Positions 16,601-26,330 of a stretch of DNA of 64,000 nt are shown piece by piece. Source of the DNA: Nocardioides sp. URHA0032 (GTDB taxonomy: Bacteria > Actinomycetota > Actinomycetes > Propionibacteriales > Nocardioidaceae). Each line of letters begins with the position of its first letter. Within the stretch, counting starts at the first letter, position 1. The stretch covers positions 186,001 through 250,000 of the forward strand of contig NZ_JIAV01000015.1 of the NCBI RefSeq assembly GCF_000620645.1. Direction: 5' to 3'. Below the pieces are notes generated by a model. The model was not told the origin of the DNA, did not search any database, and saw only the letters and a list, made by a program, of their open reading frames with translations. Position numbers and translations under genes: made by a program.

Positions 16601-17326
16601 TCAGAGCAGCTCGACCACCTGCCCCGCGCGCCCGTGCGCGACCAGGTCGACGACGGTGCGGACGACCGCGCCGACCGGCACCAGGGGGCCCAGCCGAGCC
16701 CGCTCGTCCTCGCCGAGGGCGGCCCACTCCACCTGGGCGCGGGGCAGCCCGATCCAGCCCGGGACCACCGCCATCACCCGGGCGCGAGCCGCGGTCCCCG
16801 GGTCGGAGAGCGCGGTGGTGAGACGGATCAGGCCGGCCTTGGCCGCGGCGTACTCCGGCGAGCCGTAGCCGTCGGTCCCCACCGCCGCGCTGGAGGCGAC
16901 GTTGACGACCGCGCCCACGCGGCGCGGTCCCCGGCGCTGGTCCAGGCCCTCGAGGAAGAGCTGGGTGAGCAGCATCGGTGCGCGGAGGTTGAGGTCGAGC
17001 GTGCGCGACCAGGCGTCGTACGGCGCCGCGGGGTACTGGTCACCGGCGGTCCAGCCGCCGGCGTTGTTGACGAGCACGTCCGCGCCGCCGAGGTCGCGGG
17101 CGCGGTCGGCCAGCGCGCGCAGGTCGGCCTCCTCGCTGACGTCGGCCGGGAACGCCCACCCGCCCACGCGCTGCTCGCGCACCAGCCCAGCGGCCTCCTC
17201 GGCGGCCGCCGGGTCCCGGTCCGCGACCAGCACCGCCGTCCCCCGGCGCGCCATCGCCACCGCGACCTCGCGACCGAGCCCGGCCCCGGCGCCGGTGACG
17301 ACGGCCAGCGCGTAGCGCAGCTCCAC
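16601..17326 (-). CDS. SDR-family oxidoreductase
   Basis: A 241-residue short-chain dehydrogenase. The NAD(P) motif is VTGAGAGLGREVA (about 10-22), NNAGG follows near 85, and the catalytic pair is in SPEYAAAKAGL (Y-x3-K). The GTG start at 17326 overlaps the TAG stop of the GAF regulator gene (TAGTG), so it is translated with it. Co-transcription with an AcoR-type GAF regulator is a common arrangement for alcohol, aldehyde or ketone metabolism; the substrate is unknown. Confidence 0.88.
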   Translation of the reverse strand: MELRYALAVVTGAGAGLGREVAVAMARRGTAVLVADRDPAAAEEAAGLVREQRVGGWAFPADVSEEADLRALADRARDLGGADVLVNNAGGWTAGDQYPAAPYDAWSRTLDLNLRAPMLLTQLFLEGLDQRRGPRRVGAVVNVASSAAVGTDGYGSPEYAAAKAGLIRLTTALSDPGTAARARVMAVVPGWIGLPRAQVEWAALGEDERARLGPLVPVGAVVRTVVDLVAHGRAGQVVELL

Positions 17327-18558
17327 TAGCGCCGGGCGGCGGCGAGCCGCCCCTTGAGCAAAGGGACGGCGGGGTGCGGGGTGCCCGCCAGCCGGGCCAG
17401 GCAGACCTCGACGACCTCGGTGTCGTACGGCGCGAGGTCGCTGTAGCGCACCACCGCGTCCGGCTGCGGGTCGGCGAGCAGGGCCTCGCGGACCGCGACC
17501 GCGACGTACTCGGCGAGCTCGGTGAGGGCCGGGGAGTTGGTCCCGGGCAGCAGGTCCCCGCCGTACGCGTCGACCGCGGCGGCGACCCGGCCGCCGCGGA
17601 GCAGCGCGAGCACGAGGTCGACGTCGGTCGCGGCCGGCATCATCAGCCGGTAGGGGCGTGAGGCGAGCTGGCCGCCGAGCGCGGCCCGCAGGTGTGACAC
17701 CTCGGCCTTCAGCGTGGACAGCGTGACGGCCTGGTCGCCGTACACGAGGGCGTGCAGGTGCTCGAGCGAGAGGCCCTCGGGGTGGATGGCGAGCAGCGCC
17801 AGCACCTCGGTCTGGCGCCGGTTGAGCAGCAGCCGCTGGCCGTCCAGCCAGGTCTCGGCGGTGCCGAGCAGCCGCATCACCAGGCCGGGCTCGTCCTGCT
17901 CGTCGAGCACGGCCGGACCGGCGTGGGCGCGCGAGGCTGGCATGGCGGTCTCGATGAGCCGCGCGAGCACCCGGGCCGTGGCCAGGCCGATGGGGTGCGT
18001 CCGGTCCCAGGTCGTGGAGATGTCGATGACGCCGAGCTGGGTCCCGGTGACCGGGTCGTGCAGCGGCGCGGCCCAGCAGACCCAGTTGTGCACGATCGAG
18101 GCGTAGTGCTCGGCGCTGAACACCATCGCCGGCGCGGCGAGCCGGTTCGCGAGGTCGAGCGCGTTGGTGCCGACGGACTCGTCGTCCCAGCGCCCGCCGG
18201 CCACGAAGTTCACCGTCTCCGCCTTGCGGCGCATCACGCGACCGCCGTACGTCCACAGGATGCGGGTCTCCGGATCGGTGACCGCGACCACGAGGTCGCC
18301 GTCCTCGGCGGTACGCCGGAGCTCCGCCTCGACCCGGCCCACGGCGGTCTGCAGCGGCGAGCCGTTCCAGTAGGCCGCCGTCTCGGCCTCGTCGGCGAGC
18401 GGCGCCTCACGGACGTCGGTGGTGATCGCGGCCTCGGACCTGGTCCAGCTGGTCAGGATCTCGGGGCGGACGCGCAGGGTGCCGTCCGCATGCTCCAGGA
18501 ACGCAGTCCAGGCGCGAACCGTGTCCATCCTGCGGGTCTGGAGCTCGCTGCGAGCCAT
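17326..18558 (-). CDS. GAF-domain transcriptional regulator with winged-helix domain
   Basis: A 410-residue regulator. Residues about 60-215 form an AcoR-like GAF sensor (SPLQTAVGRVEAEL, RWDDESVGTNALDLA, HYASIVHNWVCWAAPLHDP, LGVIDISTTWD). Residues about 245-320 form a winged helix (MRLLGTAETWLDGQRLLLNRRQTEVLALLA, LYGDQAVTLSTLKAEVSHLRAALGG-like), replacing the AAA+ and Fis domains of true AcoR. It should bind a small metabolite and control the downstream SDR gene or the cox genes around it. ATG 18558 is preceded by a -10 box at 7 bases. Confidence 0.85.
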   Translation of the reverse strand: MARSELQTRRMDTVRAWTAFLEHADGTLRVRPEILTSWTRSEAAITTDVREAPLADEAETAAYWNGSPLQTAVGRVEAELRRTAEDGDLVVAVTDPETRILWTYGGRVMRRKAETVNFVAGGRWDDESVGTNALDLANRLAAPAMVFSAEHYASIVHNWVCWAAPLHDPVTGTQLGVIDISTTWDRTHPIGLATARVLARLIETAMPASRAHAGPAVLDEQDEPGLVMRLLGTAETWLDGQRLLLNRRQTEVLALLAIHPEGLSLEHLHALVYGDQAVTLSTLKAEVSHLRAALGGQLASRPYRLMMPAATDVDLVLALLRGGRVAAAVDAYGGDLLPGTNSPALTELAEYVAVAVREALLADPQPDAVVRYSDLAPYDTEVVEVCLARLAGTPHPAVPLLKGRLAAARR

Positions 18559-18565
18559 GCGGTCG

Positions 18566-18571
18566 AAGGTA
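18566..18571 (-). promoter_or_regulatory. -10 box of the GAF regulator-SDR operon (leaderless)
   Basis: TACCTT on the minus strand, 7 bases before the ATG at 18558. Confidence 0.5.
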
Positions 18572-18598
18572 GCACCGGGAGCGTGACGCGGATCACCC

Positions 18599-19726
18599 TC
18601 AGTGGAGGTCGCGGTGGATGCGTCCCTCGAGGGTGCCGAGCCGCTCTCCGGACCCGCCCCAGCGGCCGGCGACGATCTCCGCGGCGATGCTGATCGCGGT
18701 CTCCTCCGGCGTCCGGGCACCGAGGTCGAGCCCGATCGGGCTGGAGAGCCGGGCGATCTCCTTCTCCTCCAGCCCCGCCTCGCGCAACCGCTCGAGCCGG
18801 TCCTCGTGGGTGCGCCGGGAGCCCATCGCGCCCACGTAGGCGATCTCCGGCAACCGCAGCGCCACCTCCAGCAGCGGCACGTCGAACTTCGGGTCGTGGG
18901 TCAGCACCGTGACCACCGTGCGGCCGTCGACCCGGCCCGCCTCGGCCTCCGCCGCCAGGTAGCGGTGCGGCCAGTCCACGACCACCTCGTCGGCCTCGGG
19001 GAACCGGCTGTTCGTCGCGAACACCGGCCGCGCGTCACACACCGTCACGTGGTAGCCCAGGAAGCTGCCGACCCGGGCGACCGCGGCCGCGAAGTCGATC
19101 GCCCCGAACACCAGCATCCGCGGCTTCGGCGCGAACGCCCACACGAACACCCGCATCCCCTCACCGCGACGCTCGCCGTCCGGGCCGTAGCCCAGCGTCG
19201 CGTTGTGGCCCGCCGCCAGCAACCCCAGCGCGTCGTCGTGGACCGCATCGTCCGCGCGCGGCGACCCCAGCGACCCGGCGAGCGGCTCGTCCGGGCGCAC
19301 GACGAGCCGGCGGCCCAGCCAGGCCGGGTCCGGGTGCTCGATCACCGTCGCCAGGGCCACCGGCCGGCCGGCCTCGACGTCCTCGGCGATCTCCCCGAGC
19401 TCGGGGAACGTCTCCCGGTCCACCTTCTCGACGTACACGTCGAGGATCCCGCCGCAGGTCAGCCCGACCGCGAACGCGTCGTCGTCGGAGACGCCGTACC
19501 GCTCGAGCACGGGCGTGCCGGACTCCACCACGGACTGGCCGAGCTCGTAGACCGCGCCCTCGACGCAGCCACCCGAGACCGAGCCCACCGCGGTCCCGTC
19601 CGGACCGACCAGCATCGAGGCGCCCGGCGGCCGCGGCGCGGACTGGAACGTCGCGACCACGGTCCCGACCCCCACCGTCTCCCCCGAGCGCCACCACGCC
19701 AGCAGCTCGGGCAGCACGTCACGCAC
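18599..19726 (-). CDS. XdhC/CoxF-like molybdenum hydroxylase maturation protein
   Basis: A 375-residue XdhC family protein. The N-terminal XdhC-CoxI domain has GSVSGGCVEGAV, and GLTCGGILDVYVE near 95-107; the C-terminal Rossmann domain has MLVFGAIDFAAAVARVGSFLGYHVTVCDAR and YVGAMGSRRTHEDRLERLREAG. XdhC proteins bind molybdenum cofactor and insert its sulfurated form into xanthine dehydrogenase-type enzymes, so the neighbouring CoxL is the likely client. The GTG at 19726 overlaps the VWA gene by 8 bp, which supports the start. Part of a maturation operon with the VWA, MoxR and MobA-like genes. Confidence 0.9.
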   Translation of the reverse strand: MRDVLPELLAWWRSGETVGVGTVVATFQSAPRPPGASMLVGPDGTAVGSVSGGCVEGAVYELGQSVVESGTPVLERYGVSDDDAFAVGLTCGGILDVYVEKVDRETFPELGEIAEDVEAGRPVALATVIEHPDPAWLGRRLVVRPDEPLAGSLGSPRADDAVHDDALGLLAAGHNATLGYGPDGERRGEGMRVFVWAFAPKPRMLVFGAIDFAAAVARVGSFLGYHVTVCDARPVFATNSRFPEADEVVVDWPHRYLAAEAEAGRVDGRTVVTVLTHDPKFDVPLLEVALRLPEIAYVGAMGSRRTHEDRLERLREAGLEEKEIARLSSPIGLDLGARTPEETAISIAAEIVAGRWGGSGERLGTLEGRIHRDLH

Positions 19727-20828
19727 GGGAGACCACCTCCACCAGCTCGGCGAACGTCGCGAGGGAGTGCCCGGCGACGAAGTCGTCGCAGTGCGGCAGG
19801 GCCGCGACGACGCCCTGCTGGACCGGCTCGTAGCCGGCCTTGCCGCGGTGCGGGTTGACCCACACGACCCGGTGCGCGATCCGCCGGAGCCGCGCCATCT
19901 GCTCGCCGAGCATGGTCGGGTCACCGCGCTCCCAGCCGTCGCTGAACACCACGACCACGGCGCCGCGGGCCATCCCGCGCTGGCCCCACCGGTCGAGGAA
20001 GAACCGCAGCGTCTCGCCGAGCCGGGTGCCGCCGGACCAGTCGGGCACGGTCTCGCCCGCGGCCACCAGCGCCCGCTCCGGGTCGCGGACCCGCATCGCG
20101 CGGGTGACGTGGGTGACCCGGGTGCCGACCGTGAACGTCTCGACCGACCCCGACGACCCGGCCGCCTGGGTGAACCGGTGCGCGAGGCGGAGCAGTGCGT
20201 CGGCGTACCCGCTCATCGATCCGGAGACGTCGACCAGCAGGACCACGCGGCGCGGCCGGGTGCCGCGGCGCCGCCAGGCGATCTCGGCGGGCTCGCCCAT
20301 CCGGCGCAGCGAGGCGCGCAGGGTGTGCGAGGCGTCGACCCGCCCGCGGTGCCAGCGCTGGTGCCGGGCGGTACGCCGGACCGGCGGGCGCGGCCGCAGC
20401 GTGGCGAAGAGACCGACCAGGCGGTGCTTCTCGGCGGCCGAGAGCGCGGCGACGTCGCGGTGCCGCAGCACCTCGGTGTCGCTGGCCGTGGCTCGCACGA
20501 CCTCCTGCTCGTCGGAGTCCGCCGCCCCGGTCCCCTCGTCGAGGGGCAGCCCCGAGAACGCGGGCGCCTCCACCCGCTGCTTCGGCCGGGGCAGCGGGAG
20601 GCCGTCCCGCGAGCCGAAGTACTCGTGGAACACCTGGTCGTAGCGCGCCAGGTCGTCCGGGCCGGCGCAGAGGGTGGCCCGGCCGGCCAGGTAGGCCGCG
20701 CGCCGGTCACCGGCGCCCAGCACCGCCGTCGCCGCGAGGAAGCCCTGCGCGCGGTCGTGCGTGACGGGGACGCCGGCGGCGCGGAGCGCGCGCGTGAAGG
20801 CGAGCAGAACGACGTCCGGGTCCCTCAT
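19719..20828 (-). CDS. coxE: VWA-domain protein, CoxE-like
   Basis: A 369-residue protein with a C-terminal von Willebrand A domain. The metal-ion-dependent adhesion motif is VDVSGSMSGYAD (D-x-S-x-S) near 198-209. The GGTRLGETLRFFL and VFSDGWERGDP segments complete it. In Oligotropha, CoxD (MoxR AAA+) and CoxE (VWA) work together to build the active-site metal-sulfur centre of CO dehydrogenase. Here the upstream MoxR gene overlaps its ATG as ATGA (20825-20828), and XdhC follows, which makes the maturation role a strong inference. Confidence 0.88.
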   Translation of the reverse strand: MRDPDVVLLAFTRALRAAGVPVTHDRAQGFLAATAVLGAGDRRAAYLAGRATLCAGPDDLARYDQVFHEYFGSRDGLPLPRPKQRVEAPAFSGLPLDEGTGAADSDEQEVVRATASDTEVLRHRDVAALSAAEKHRLVGLFATLRPRPPVRRTARHQRWHRGRVDASHTLRASLRRMGEPAEIAWRRRGTRPRRVVLLVDVSGSMSGYADALLRLAHRFTQAAGSSGSVETFTVGTRVTHVTRAMRVRDPERALVAAGETVPDWSGGTRLGETLRFFLDRWGQRGMARGAVVVVFSDGWERGDPTMLGEQMARLRRIAHRVVWVNPHRGKAGYEPVQQGVVAALPHCDDFVAGHSLATFAELVEVVSRA

Positions 20829-21709
20829 GGCCGCAGCATCTGGTCGAGGGCGTGGCGGACCCGCTCGGAGTCCTCGCGGTACTTCACGAGCGCGCCGAGG
20901 GTGGCCGCGGCCGTCTCGATGTCGATCTCGGCGGTGCCGAGGTGGTGGAGCGCGCGCGCCCAGTCGAGCGTCTCCGCGACGCCCGGTGGCTTCTGGAGGT
21001 CGTCCCGGCCGCGCAGCTGCTGGACGAGCTCGACCACCTGCCGGCGCAGCGTCTCGGACACCTCGGGCGCCCGGCTGCGGAGGATCTCGACCTCGCGCTC
21101 CAGGCCCGGGTGGTCGATCCAGTGGTACAGGCAGCGCCGCTTCAACGCGTCGTGCAGCTCCCGGGTTCGGTTCGAGGTGAGCACGACGATCGGCGGGGTC
21201 GCGGCGCGCACGGTGCCGAGCTCGGGGATGGTCACCTGGTAGGTCGAGAGCACCTCGAGCAGGAACGCCTCGAACTCGTCGTCGGCCCGGTCCACCTCGT
21301 CGACCAGCAGCACCGCCGGGCTCTCCTGGAGCGCCCGGAGCACGGGACGGGCGAGCAGGAAGCGCGCGTCGTACAGGCTCTTCTCGGCCTCCTCGACGCT
21401 CTGCTCGCCGCGAGCGGAGCCGGCAGCCTCGAGCGCGCGCAGGTGCAGGATCTGGCGCGGGAAGTCCCAGTCGTAGAGCGCCTGCGTGGCGTCGATGCCC
21501 TCATAGCACTGGAGCCGGACCAGCGGCAGCTCCAGGCTCTCGGCGATGGCCTCCGCGAGCGCGGTCTTGCCGGTGCCGGGCTCGCCCTCGAGCAGCAACG
21601 GCCGCTGCATCTCCAACGCGAGGAAGGCCACCGTCGCGAGCGCGTCGTCGGCGAGGTAGCCGGTGCCGCCGAGGCGGTCGGCCACGGCTGCAGGGGACTC
21701 GAGGGCCAT
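20825..21709 (-). CDS. coxD: MoxR-family AAA+ ATPase, CoxD-like
   Basis: A 294-residue AAA+ chaperone. Walker A is EGEPGTGKTALAEAI (about 38-52), Walker B is VLLVDEVDRADDEFEAFLLE, and sensor-1 is PIVVLTSNRTREL. MoxR ATPases pair with VWA proteins to remodel and metallate partner enzymes; CoxD is required for maturing CO dehydrogenase. The ATG at 21709 is supported by a -10 box 7 bases upstream; the frame stays open further upstream but without a promoter or RBS. Confidence 0.9.
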   Translation of the reverse strand: MALESPAAVADRLGGTGYLADDALATVAFLALEMQRPLLLEGEPGTGKTALAEAIAESLELPLVRLQCYEGIDATQALYDWDFPRQILHLRALEAAGSARGEQSVEEAEKSLYDARFLLARPVLRALQESPAVLLVDEVDRADDEFEAFLLEVLSTYQVTIPELGTVRAATPPIVVLTSNRTRELHDALKRRCLYHWIDHPGLEREVEILRSRAPEVSETLRRQVVELVQQLRGRDDLQKPPGVAETLDWARALHHLGTAEIDIETAAATLGALVKYREDSERVRHALDQMLRP

Positions 21710-21716
21710 GCAGCCA

Positions 21717-21722
21717 AGGCTA
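21717..21722 (-). promoter_or_regulatory. -10 box of the CoxD-CoxE-XdhC operon (leaderless)
   Basis: TAGCCT on the minus strand, 7 bases before the ATG at 21709; it lies just past the stop of the MobA-like gene (21738), giving the maturation genes their own start. Confidence 0.5.
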
Positions 21723-21737
21723 CGCGGGGCCCGTTGG

Positions 21738-22301
21738 TCAGGGGTTGGGGCGATCGACGTCGCGGCCCGACGCCAGGTCGGCGCACTCGACGACCTCGAC
21801 GTCGTGGCTCGCGAGGTACCCGCGCGCACCCCGGTCGCCGTCGGTCTCGGCGACCACGCCCGCCCAGTGGTCGCGGCCGATCACCACCGGGTGCCCGACC
21901 TGTCCGTCGTACGACGCGCGCCGGAGCGTGGCGGCCGAGGGGGGCGGGTCGAGGAGCCGGCGGACGACGTCCGCACCGACGTCCGGCAGGTCGACGAGGG
22001 TGAGGACCACCGCGTCGGCGTCCGTGCCGTCGACCGCGACGAGGCCCGCGCGGAGCGAGGCGGACATGCCCTCGGCCCAGTCCGCGGCGACGACAGCGGT
22101 GGCACCGGTGCCGTCGAGCAGCGGCAGCGCGTCCTCGGCCCCGGCGCCGAGCACGGCCGTCACCTGCGAGCACCCGCCGTCGGCCAGCGCGCGCACGGCG
22201 GCGACCAGCCACGGCTCGCCGTACCGGTCCCGCACCAGCGCCTTGGGCATGCCCATCCGCGAGCCCGCCCCCGCGGCGAGGAGCAGCCCGGCGACCGTCA
22301 C
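21738..22301 (-). CDS. MobA/MocA-like nucleotidyltransferase
   Basis: A 187-residue NTP transferase of the MobA-like type. The nucleotide-binding signature is LLLAAGAGSRMGMPKAL (6-22), LVDLPD supplies the metal-binding aspartates, and GHPVVI matches the MocA/YgfJ branch. MocA makes the molybdopterin cytosine dinucleotide used by xanthine dehydrogenase-family enzymes, so this is probably the cofactor enzyme for the nearby CoxL. The GTG at 22301 overlaps the stop of the preceding gene as GTGA (22298-22301). Confidence 0.85.
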   Translation of the reverse strand: MTVAGLLLAAGAGSRMGMPKALVRDRYGEPWLVAAVRALADGGCSQVTAVLGAGAEDALPLLDGTGATAVVAADWAEGMSASLRAGLVAVDGTDADAVVLTLVDLPDVGADVVRRLLDPPPSAATLRRASYDGQVGHPVVIGRDHWAGVVAETDGDRGARGYLASHDVEVVECADLASGRDVDRPNP

Positions 22302-22936
22302 CCGAAGGCCTGGTCGTAGAGCGCGGCCAGGTCGGCGGAGTACGGCGCACTGAACCCGCACACGGTCACCTGGCCGTCGCTCGCGCTCACGAGGTACCGC
22401 CCGCCGTCCTCGAAGTGCACCGCCCCCACGAGGTCCTGGAGCGCCTCCTCCGGCGCCTGCACGCGGACCAGGTCGGTCGGGCCGCCGGCGTACCAGTGCC
22501 CGACGGTGAGCGTGACGACCCGGCCAGCCAGGGCGGTGACGGTGCCGTCGAAGGCCAGCGACTGCTGCGCGAGGGTCTCGGCGTTCGGCACCATGCACCT
22601 CGCGTCGTACGTCGCCGGGCTGGGCGCGCCGAGCTCGGTGACCGTGGTGTGGTCGGCCGCCGTCGGCGGCGCGGCGGGGTCGTCGTCGTGGCTGACGACG
22701 GCGAAGACGCCGACACCGGCGATGATCAGCACCGCCGCGGCCGCGACGAGCCAGGTGAGCGGGCCGCGGTTGCGGGTGCCCGTCGCCCGGTTCTCGGTGG
22801 TCAGCTCGGTGCTCATGACGTCCTCCACGAGTCGGGTCGCCCGCTCGGGGCCGGCCGGCGGGAGGGAGGAGGCCGGGTCGGCCGCCCGCAGGCGGTCGCG
22901 CAGTTCGTCGTGCTGGTCGTCGTGCTGGTCGGTCAC
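22298..22936 (-). CDS. Membrane-anchored protein downstream of an ECF sigma factor (putative anti-sigma or sensor)
   Basis: A 212-residue protein with a cytoplasmic N-terminus of about 55 residues (acidic/His-rich MTDQHDDQHDEL), one membrane helix (about 60-82, WLVAAAAVLIIAGVGVFAVV) and an external domain with two cysteines (ARCMVPNAETL and VTVCGFSAPYS). It has no recognisable zinc anti-sigma motif. The GTG start overlaps the sigma gene stop (GTGA, 22933-22936), and this coupling is what suggests an anti-sigma or co-sensor role. The external domain matches no family I can name. Confidence 0.75.
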   Translation of the reverse strand: MTDQHDDQHDELRDRLRAADPASSLPPAGPERATRLVEDVMSTELTTENRATGTRNRGPLTWLVAAAAVLIIAGVGVFAVVSHDDDPAAPPTAADHTTVTELGAPSPATYDARCMVPNAETLAQQSLAFDGTVTALAGRVVTLTVGHWYAGGPTDLVRVQAPEEALQDLVGAVHFEDGGRYLVSASDGQVTVCGFSAPYSADLAALYDQAFG

Positions 22937-23463
22937 GGTCTTCTCCCCTCTCTCGACTCCTCATGTCCGGACGCGGCGCCGTTCTTTCGCAGCAGGTCCG
23001 CGAGCTTGCCGCGCGCCCGGTGGAGCCGGATGCTCGCGGCGTTCGCCGTGATGCCCAGGACGGTGGCGATCTCCGCCGGCGCCAGCTGCTCCCACGCCCA
23101 CAGGCGCAGCAGCTCGGCATCGTTCGGCCGCAGCGCGGCCACCGCGGCGGCGAGGTCCTCGTCGCGCTCCTCGGGACCCGGCAGGGCCTCGGCCGGCGGG
23201 TCGATCGCGGCGACCTTCGCCGCCACCCGCTCCTGGCGGCGCGCGGACCGCTCGGCGTTCCGCAGGCACATCCGGGCGACGCCGTACACCCACGGCAGCG
23301 GGTCCGGGGGGAGGTCGTCGGCCCGCCGCCAGCACACCAGCAGCGTCTCGGCGAGCACGTCCTCGGCGGTGGCGGCGTCGGTACGACGGGCGAGGTATCG
23401 GCGCACGGGCTCGATCAGCCCGGGCGCGACCTGTTCGAAGCGTTCGCGGCGGCTCTCGTCCAC
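22933..23463 (-). CDS. ECF RNA polymerase sigma factor
   Basis: About 176 residues, with sigma region 2 (RYLARRTDAATAEDVLAETLLVCWRRADDLPPDPLPWVYGVARMCLRNAER split over about 22-75) and region 4 (AALRPNDAELLRLWAWEQLAPAEIATVLGITANAASIRLHRARGKL split over about 105-155). It directs RNA polymerase to a stress or envelope regulon. Two GTG starts are possible, 23472 and 23463; the latter is 7 bases from CAGAGT, a weak -10-like box, and begins at the usual MDESRRERF-like position. Coupled to a membrane protein gene, as expected for an ECF pair. Confidence 0.88.
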   Translation of the reverse strand: MDESRRERFEQVAPGLIEPVRRYLARRTDAATAEDVLAETLLVCWRRADDLPPDPLPWVYGVARMCLRNAERSARRQERVAAKVAAIDPPAEALPGPEERDEDLAAAVAALRPNDAELLRLWAWEQLAPAEIATVLGITANAASIRLHRARGKLADLLRKNGAASGHEESREGRRP

Positions 23464-23520
23464 GGCCACCACTCTGCCCCACCCCCGCCACTCCCGTTGA
23501 ACCGGCCGGCGGGAGACGGC

Positions 23521-23554
23521 GAACGGCCCCAGTCCCGGGGGACTGGGGCCGTTC
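23521..23554 (-). terminator. Strong hairpin after groEL
   Basis: Arms of 16 bases, 23521-23536 and 23539-23554 (GAACGGCCCCAGTCCC and its complement), with a 2-base centre. It lies 29 bp past the groEL stop. No T-tract follows, as is normal for GC-rich actinobacterial terminators. It also separates groEL from the ECF promoter region. Confidence 0.8.
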
Positions 23555-23582
23555 GAACGGTGCTACGTGGAGCGGGTCGGAC

Positions 23583-25223
<1,641 letters not shown>

Positions 25224-25336
25224 TCACGCTTAGAGTTCGTGGATCCGGCTCGATGGGTTGCCCGCGACGGACGGCCCCGCTGACCCGGCGAACCCTTTCT
25301 CGCCGGCGCGGCGGGCCTCAACTGGCACCGATCCGG

Positions 25337-25363
25337 TTGTCACTCTCGCTAGGAGAGTGCCAG
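25337..25363 (-). promoter_or_regulatory. CIRCE operator 1 (HrcA site)
   Basis: TTGTCACTC, 9-base spacer, GAGTGCCAG. This matches the CIRCE core CACTC-N9-GAGTG with diverged outer bases. It is the copy nearest groEL. Confidence 0.82.
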
Positions 25364-25371
25364 CGTCATGT

Positions 25372-25398
25372 TTAGCACTCGACCCCTGCGAGTGCAAG
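25372..25398 (-). promoter_or_regulatory. CIRCE operator 2 (HrcA site)
   Basis: TTAGCACTC, 9-base spacer, GAGTGCAAG: seven of nine positions in the right arm and all of the left arm match the CIRCE consensus. Its centre is 35 bp from that of operator 1. Confidence 0.9.
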
Positions 25399-25433
25399 AA
25401 GCGGGGCCCTTCAGCACAGCCGGGCGGCGGACC

Positions 25434-26309
25434 TCACCAGGTCTTCGGGTAGGCCCGGGCGGCGACGGCCTCGGCGAACGGCAGGGCGTTCAGCGGGAGG
25501 ACGTCGAGGTACAGGCCCGGCTCGGTCAGCTCGACCTCGCTGACCACGAGGCGGTCCCGGTAGCGCATCATGTCGACCCGGCCGTAGACGATCTCCTCGC
25601 CCAGCAGGTCGACCACGGTGGCGATCGCCTCGGCCGCCAGCGACGCGGCCTGCTCCCCCAGCTCGACCGAGCGCGAGCTGCCGCCGTACTGCTCGTGGAC
25701 CCGGATGTCATTGGCGCTCGGGGTCTTCTGCGCCTGGCTCACGGGCCGGCCGCCGATCACGAAGACGGAGATCTCGCCCTCGGTGTGGATCGACTCGACC
25801 AGCGGCTGCACCACCCAGGGACCCTCGTGACCGTCCTTCGGAAGCCAGACCCGGCCGTCCGTGACGACCTCGAGGCCACGGCCGCCGGCGCCGACCCGCG
25901 GCTTCACCACGGCCAGGCCGAACCCGTCGGCGGCGGCGCGTACGTCGAAGATGGTGTCGGCCGCGACCGTCGGGACGACCGGGAGGCCGGCGTCCTGGAG
26001 CTCGATCAGGTAGCGCTTGTCGGTGTTCCAGCGGAACACCGACGCACCGTTGAGGAGCGTCGGGCCGACACCGGACGCCCAGCCGAGGAACTCCCCGAGC
26101 CGGCCGTCGTAGTCCCAGGCCGAGCGGACCGCCACGACCTCGGCGGTGCCCCAGTCGACGCCGAGGTCGTCCCAGACAACCCACCGGCTCGCGAGGCCGT
26201 GCGCGGCGAGCGCCGCGTCGAGCGCGCCGTGGCCGGGCTCGCCCTCGGCCCACTCGCGACTGGTCGCGAGCAGGACGAGTGGCACCTGGGCCTCACCGCG
26301 ATGCTCCAT
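25434..26309 (-). CDS. ATP-grasp domain protein
   Basis: A 291-residue ATP-grasp enzyme of the RimK/DcsG-like type, joining a carboxylate to an amine or thiol via an acyl phosphate. ATP-binding elements include LAVVKPRVGAGGRGLEVV (about 133-150), WVVQPLVESIHTEGEISVFVI (about 163-183) and the metal-binding end DMMRYRDRLVVSEVELTEPGLYLD. The ATG at 26309 was chosen because TAGCAT lies exactly 6 bases upstream, giving a leaderless start; a TTG two codons earlier is the only alternative nearby. The substrate is unknown and no biosynthetic cluster surrounds it. Confidence 0.85.
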   Translation of the reverse strand: MEHRGEAQVPLVLLATSREWAEGEPGHGALDAALAAHGLASRWVVWDDLGVDWGTAEVVAVRSAWDYDGRLGEFLGWASGVGPTLLNGASVFRWNTDKRYLIELQDAGLPVVPTVAADTIFDVRAAADGFGLAVVKPRVGAGGRGLEVVTDGRVWLPKDGHEGPWVVQPLVESIHTEGEISVFVIGGRPVSQAQKTPSANDIRVHEQYGGSSRSVELGEQAASLAAEAIATVVDLLGEEIVYGRVDMMRYRDRLVVSEVELTEPGLYLDVLPLNALPFAEAVAARAYPKTW

Positions 26310-26315
26310 GGGCAA

Positions 26316-26321
26316 ATGCTA
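26316..26321 (-). promoter_or_regulatory. -10 box of the ATP-grasp gene (leaderless)
   Basis: TAGCAT on the minus strand, 6 bases before the ATG at 26309, in the short gap after the LacI gene. Confidence 0.55.
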
Positions 26322-26330
26322 AGCGGTGGC

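Noticed and set aside
23521..23554. Mobile-element inverted repeat
   Set aside because: A single hairpin right after groEL with no flanking element; a terminator explains it.
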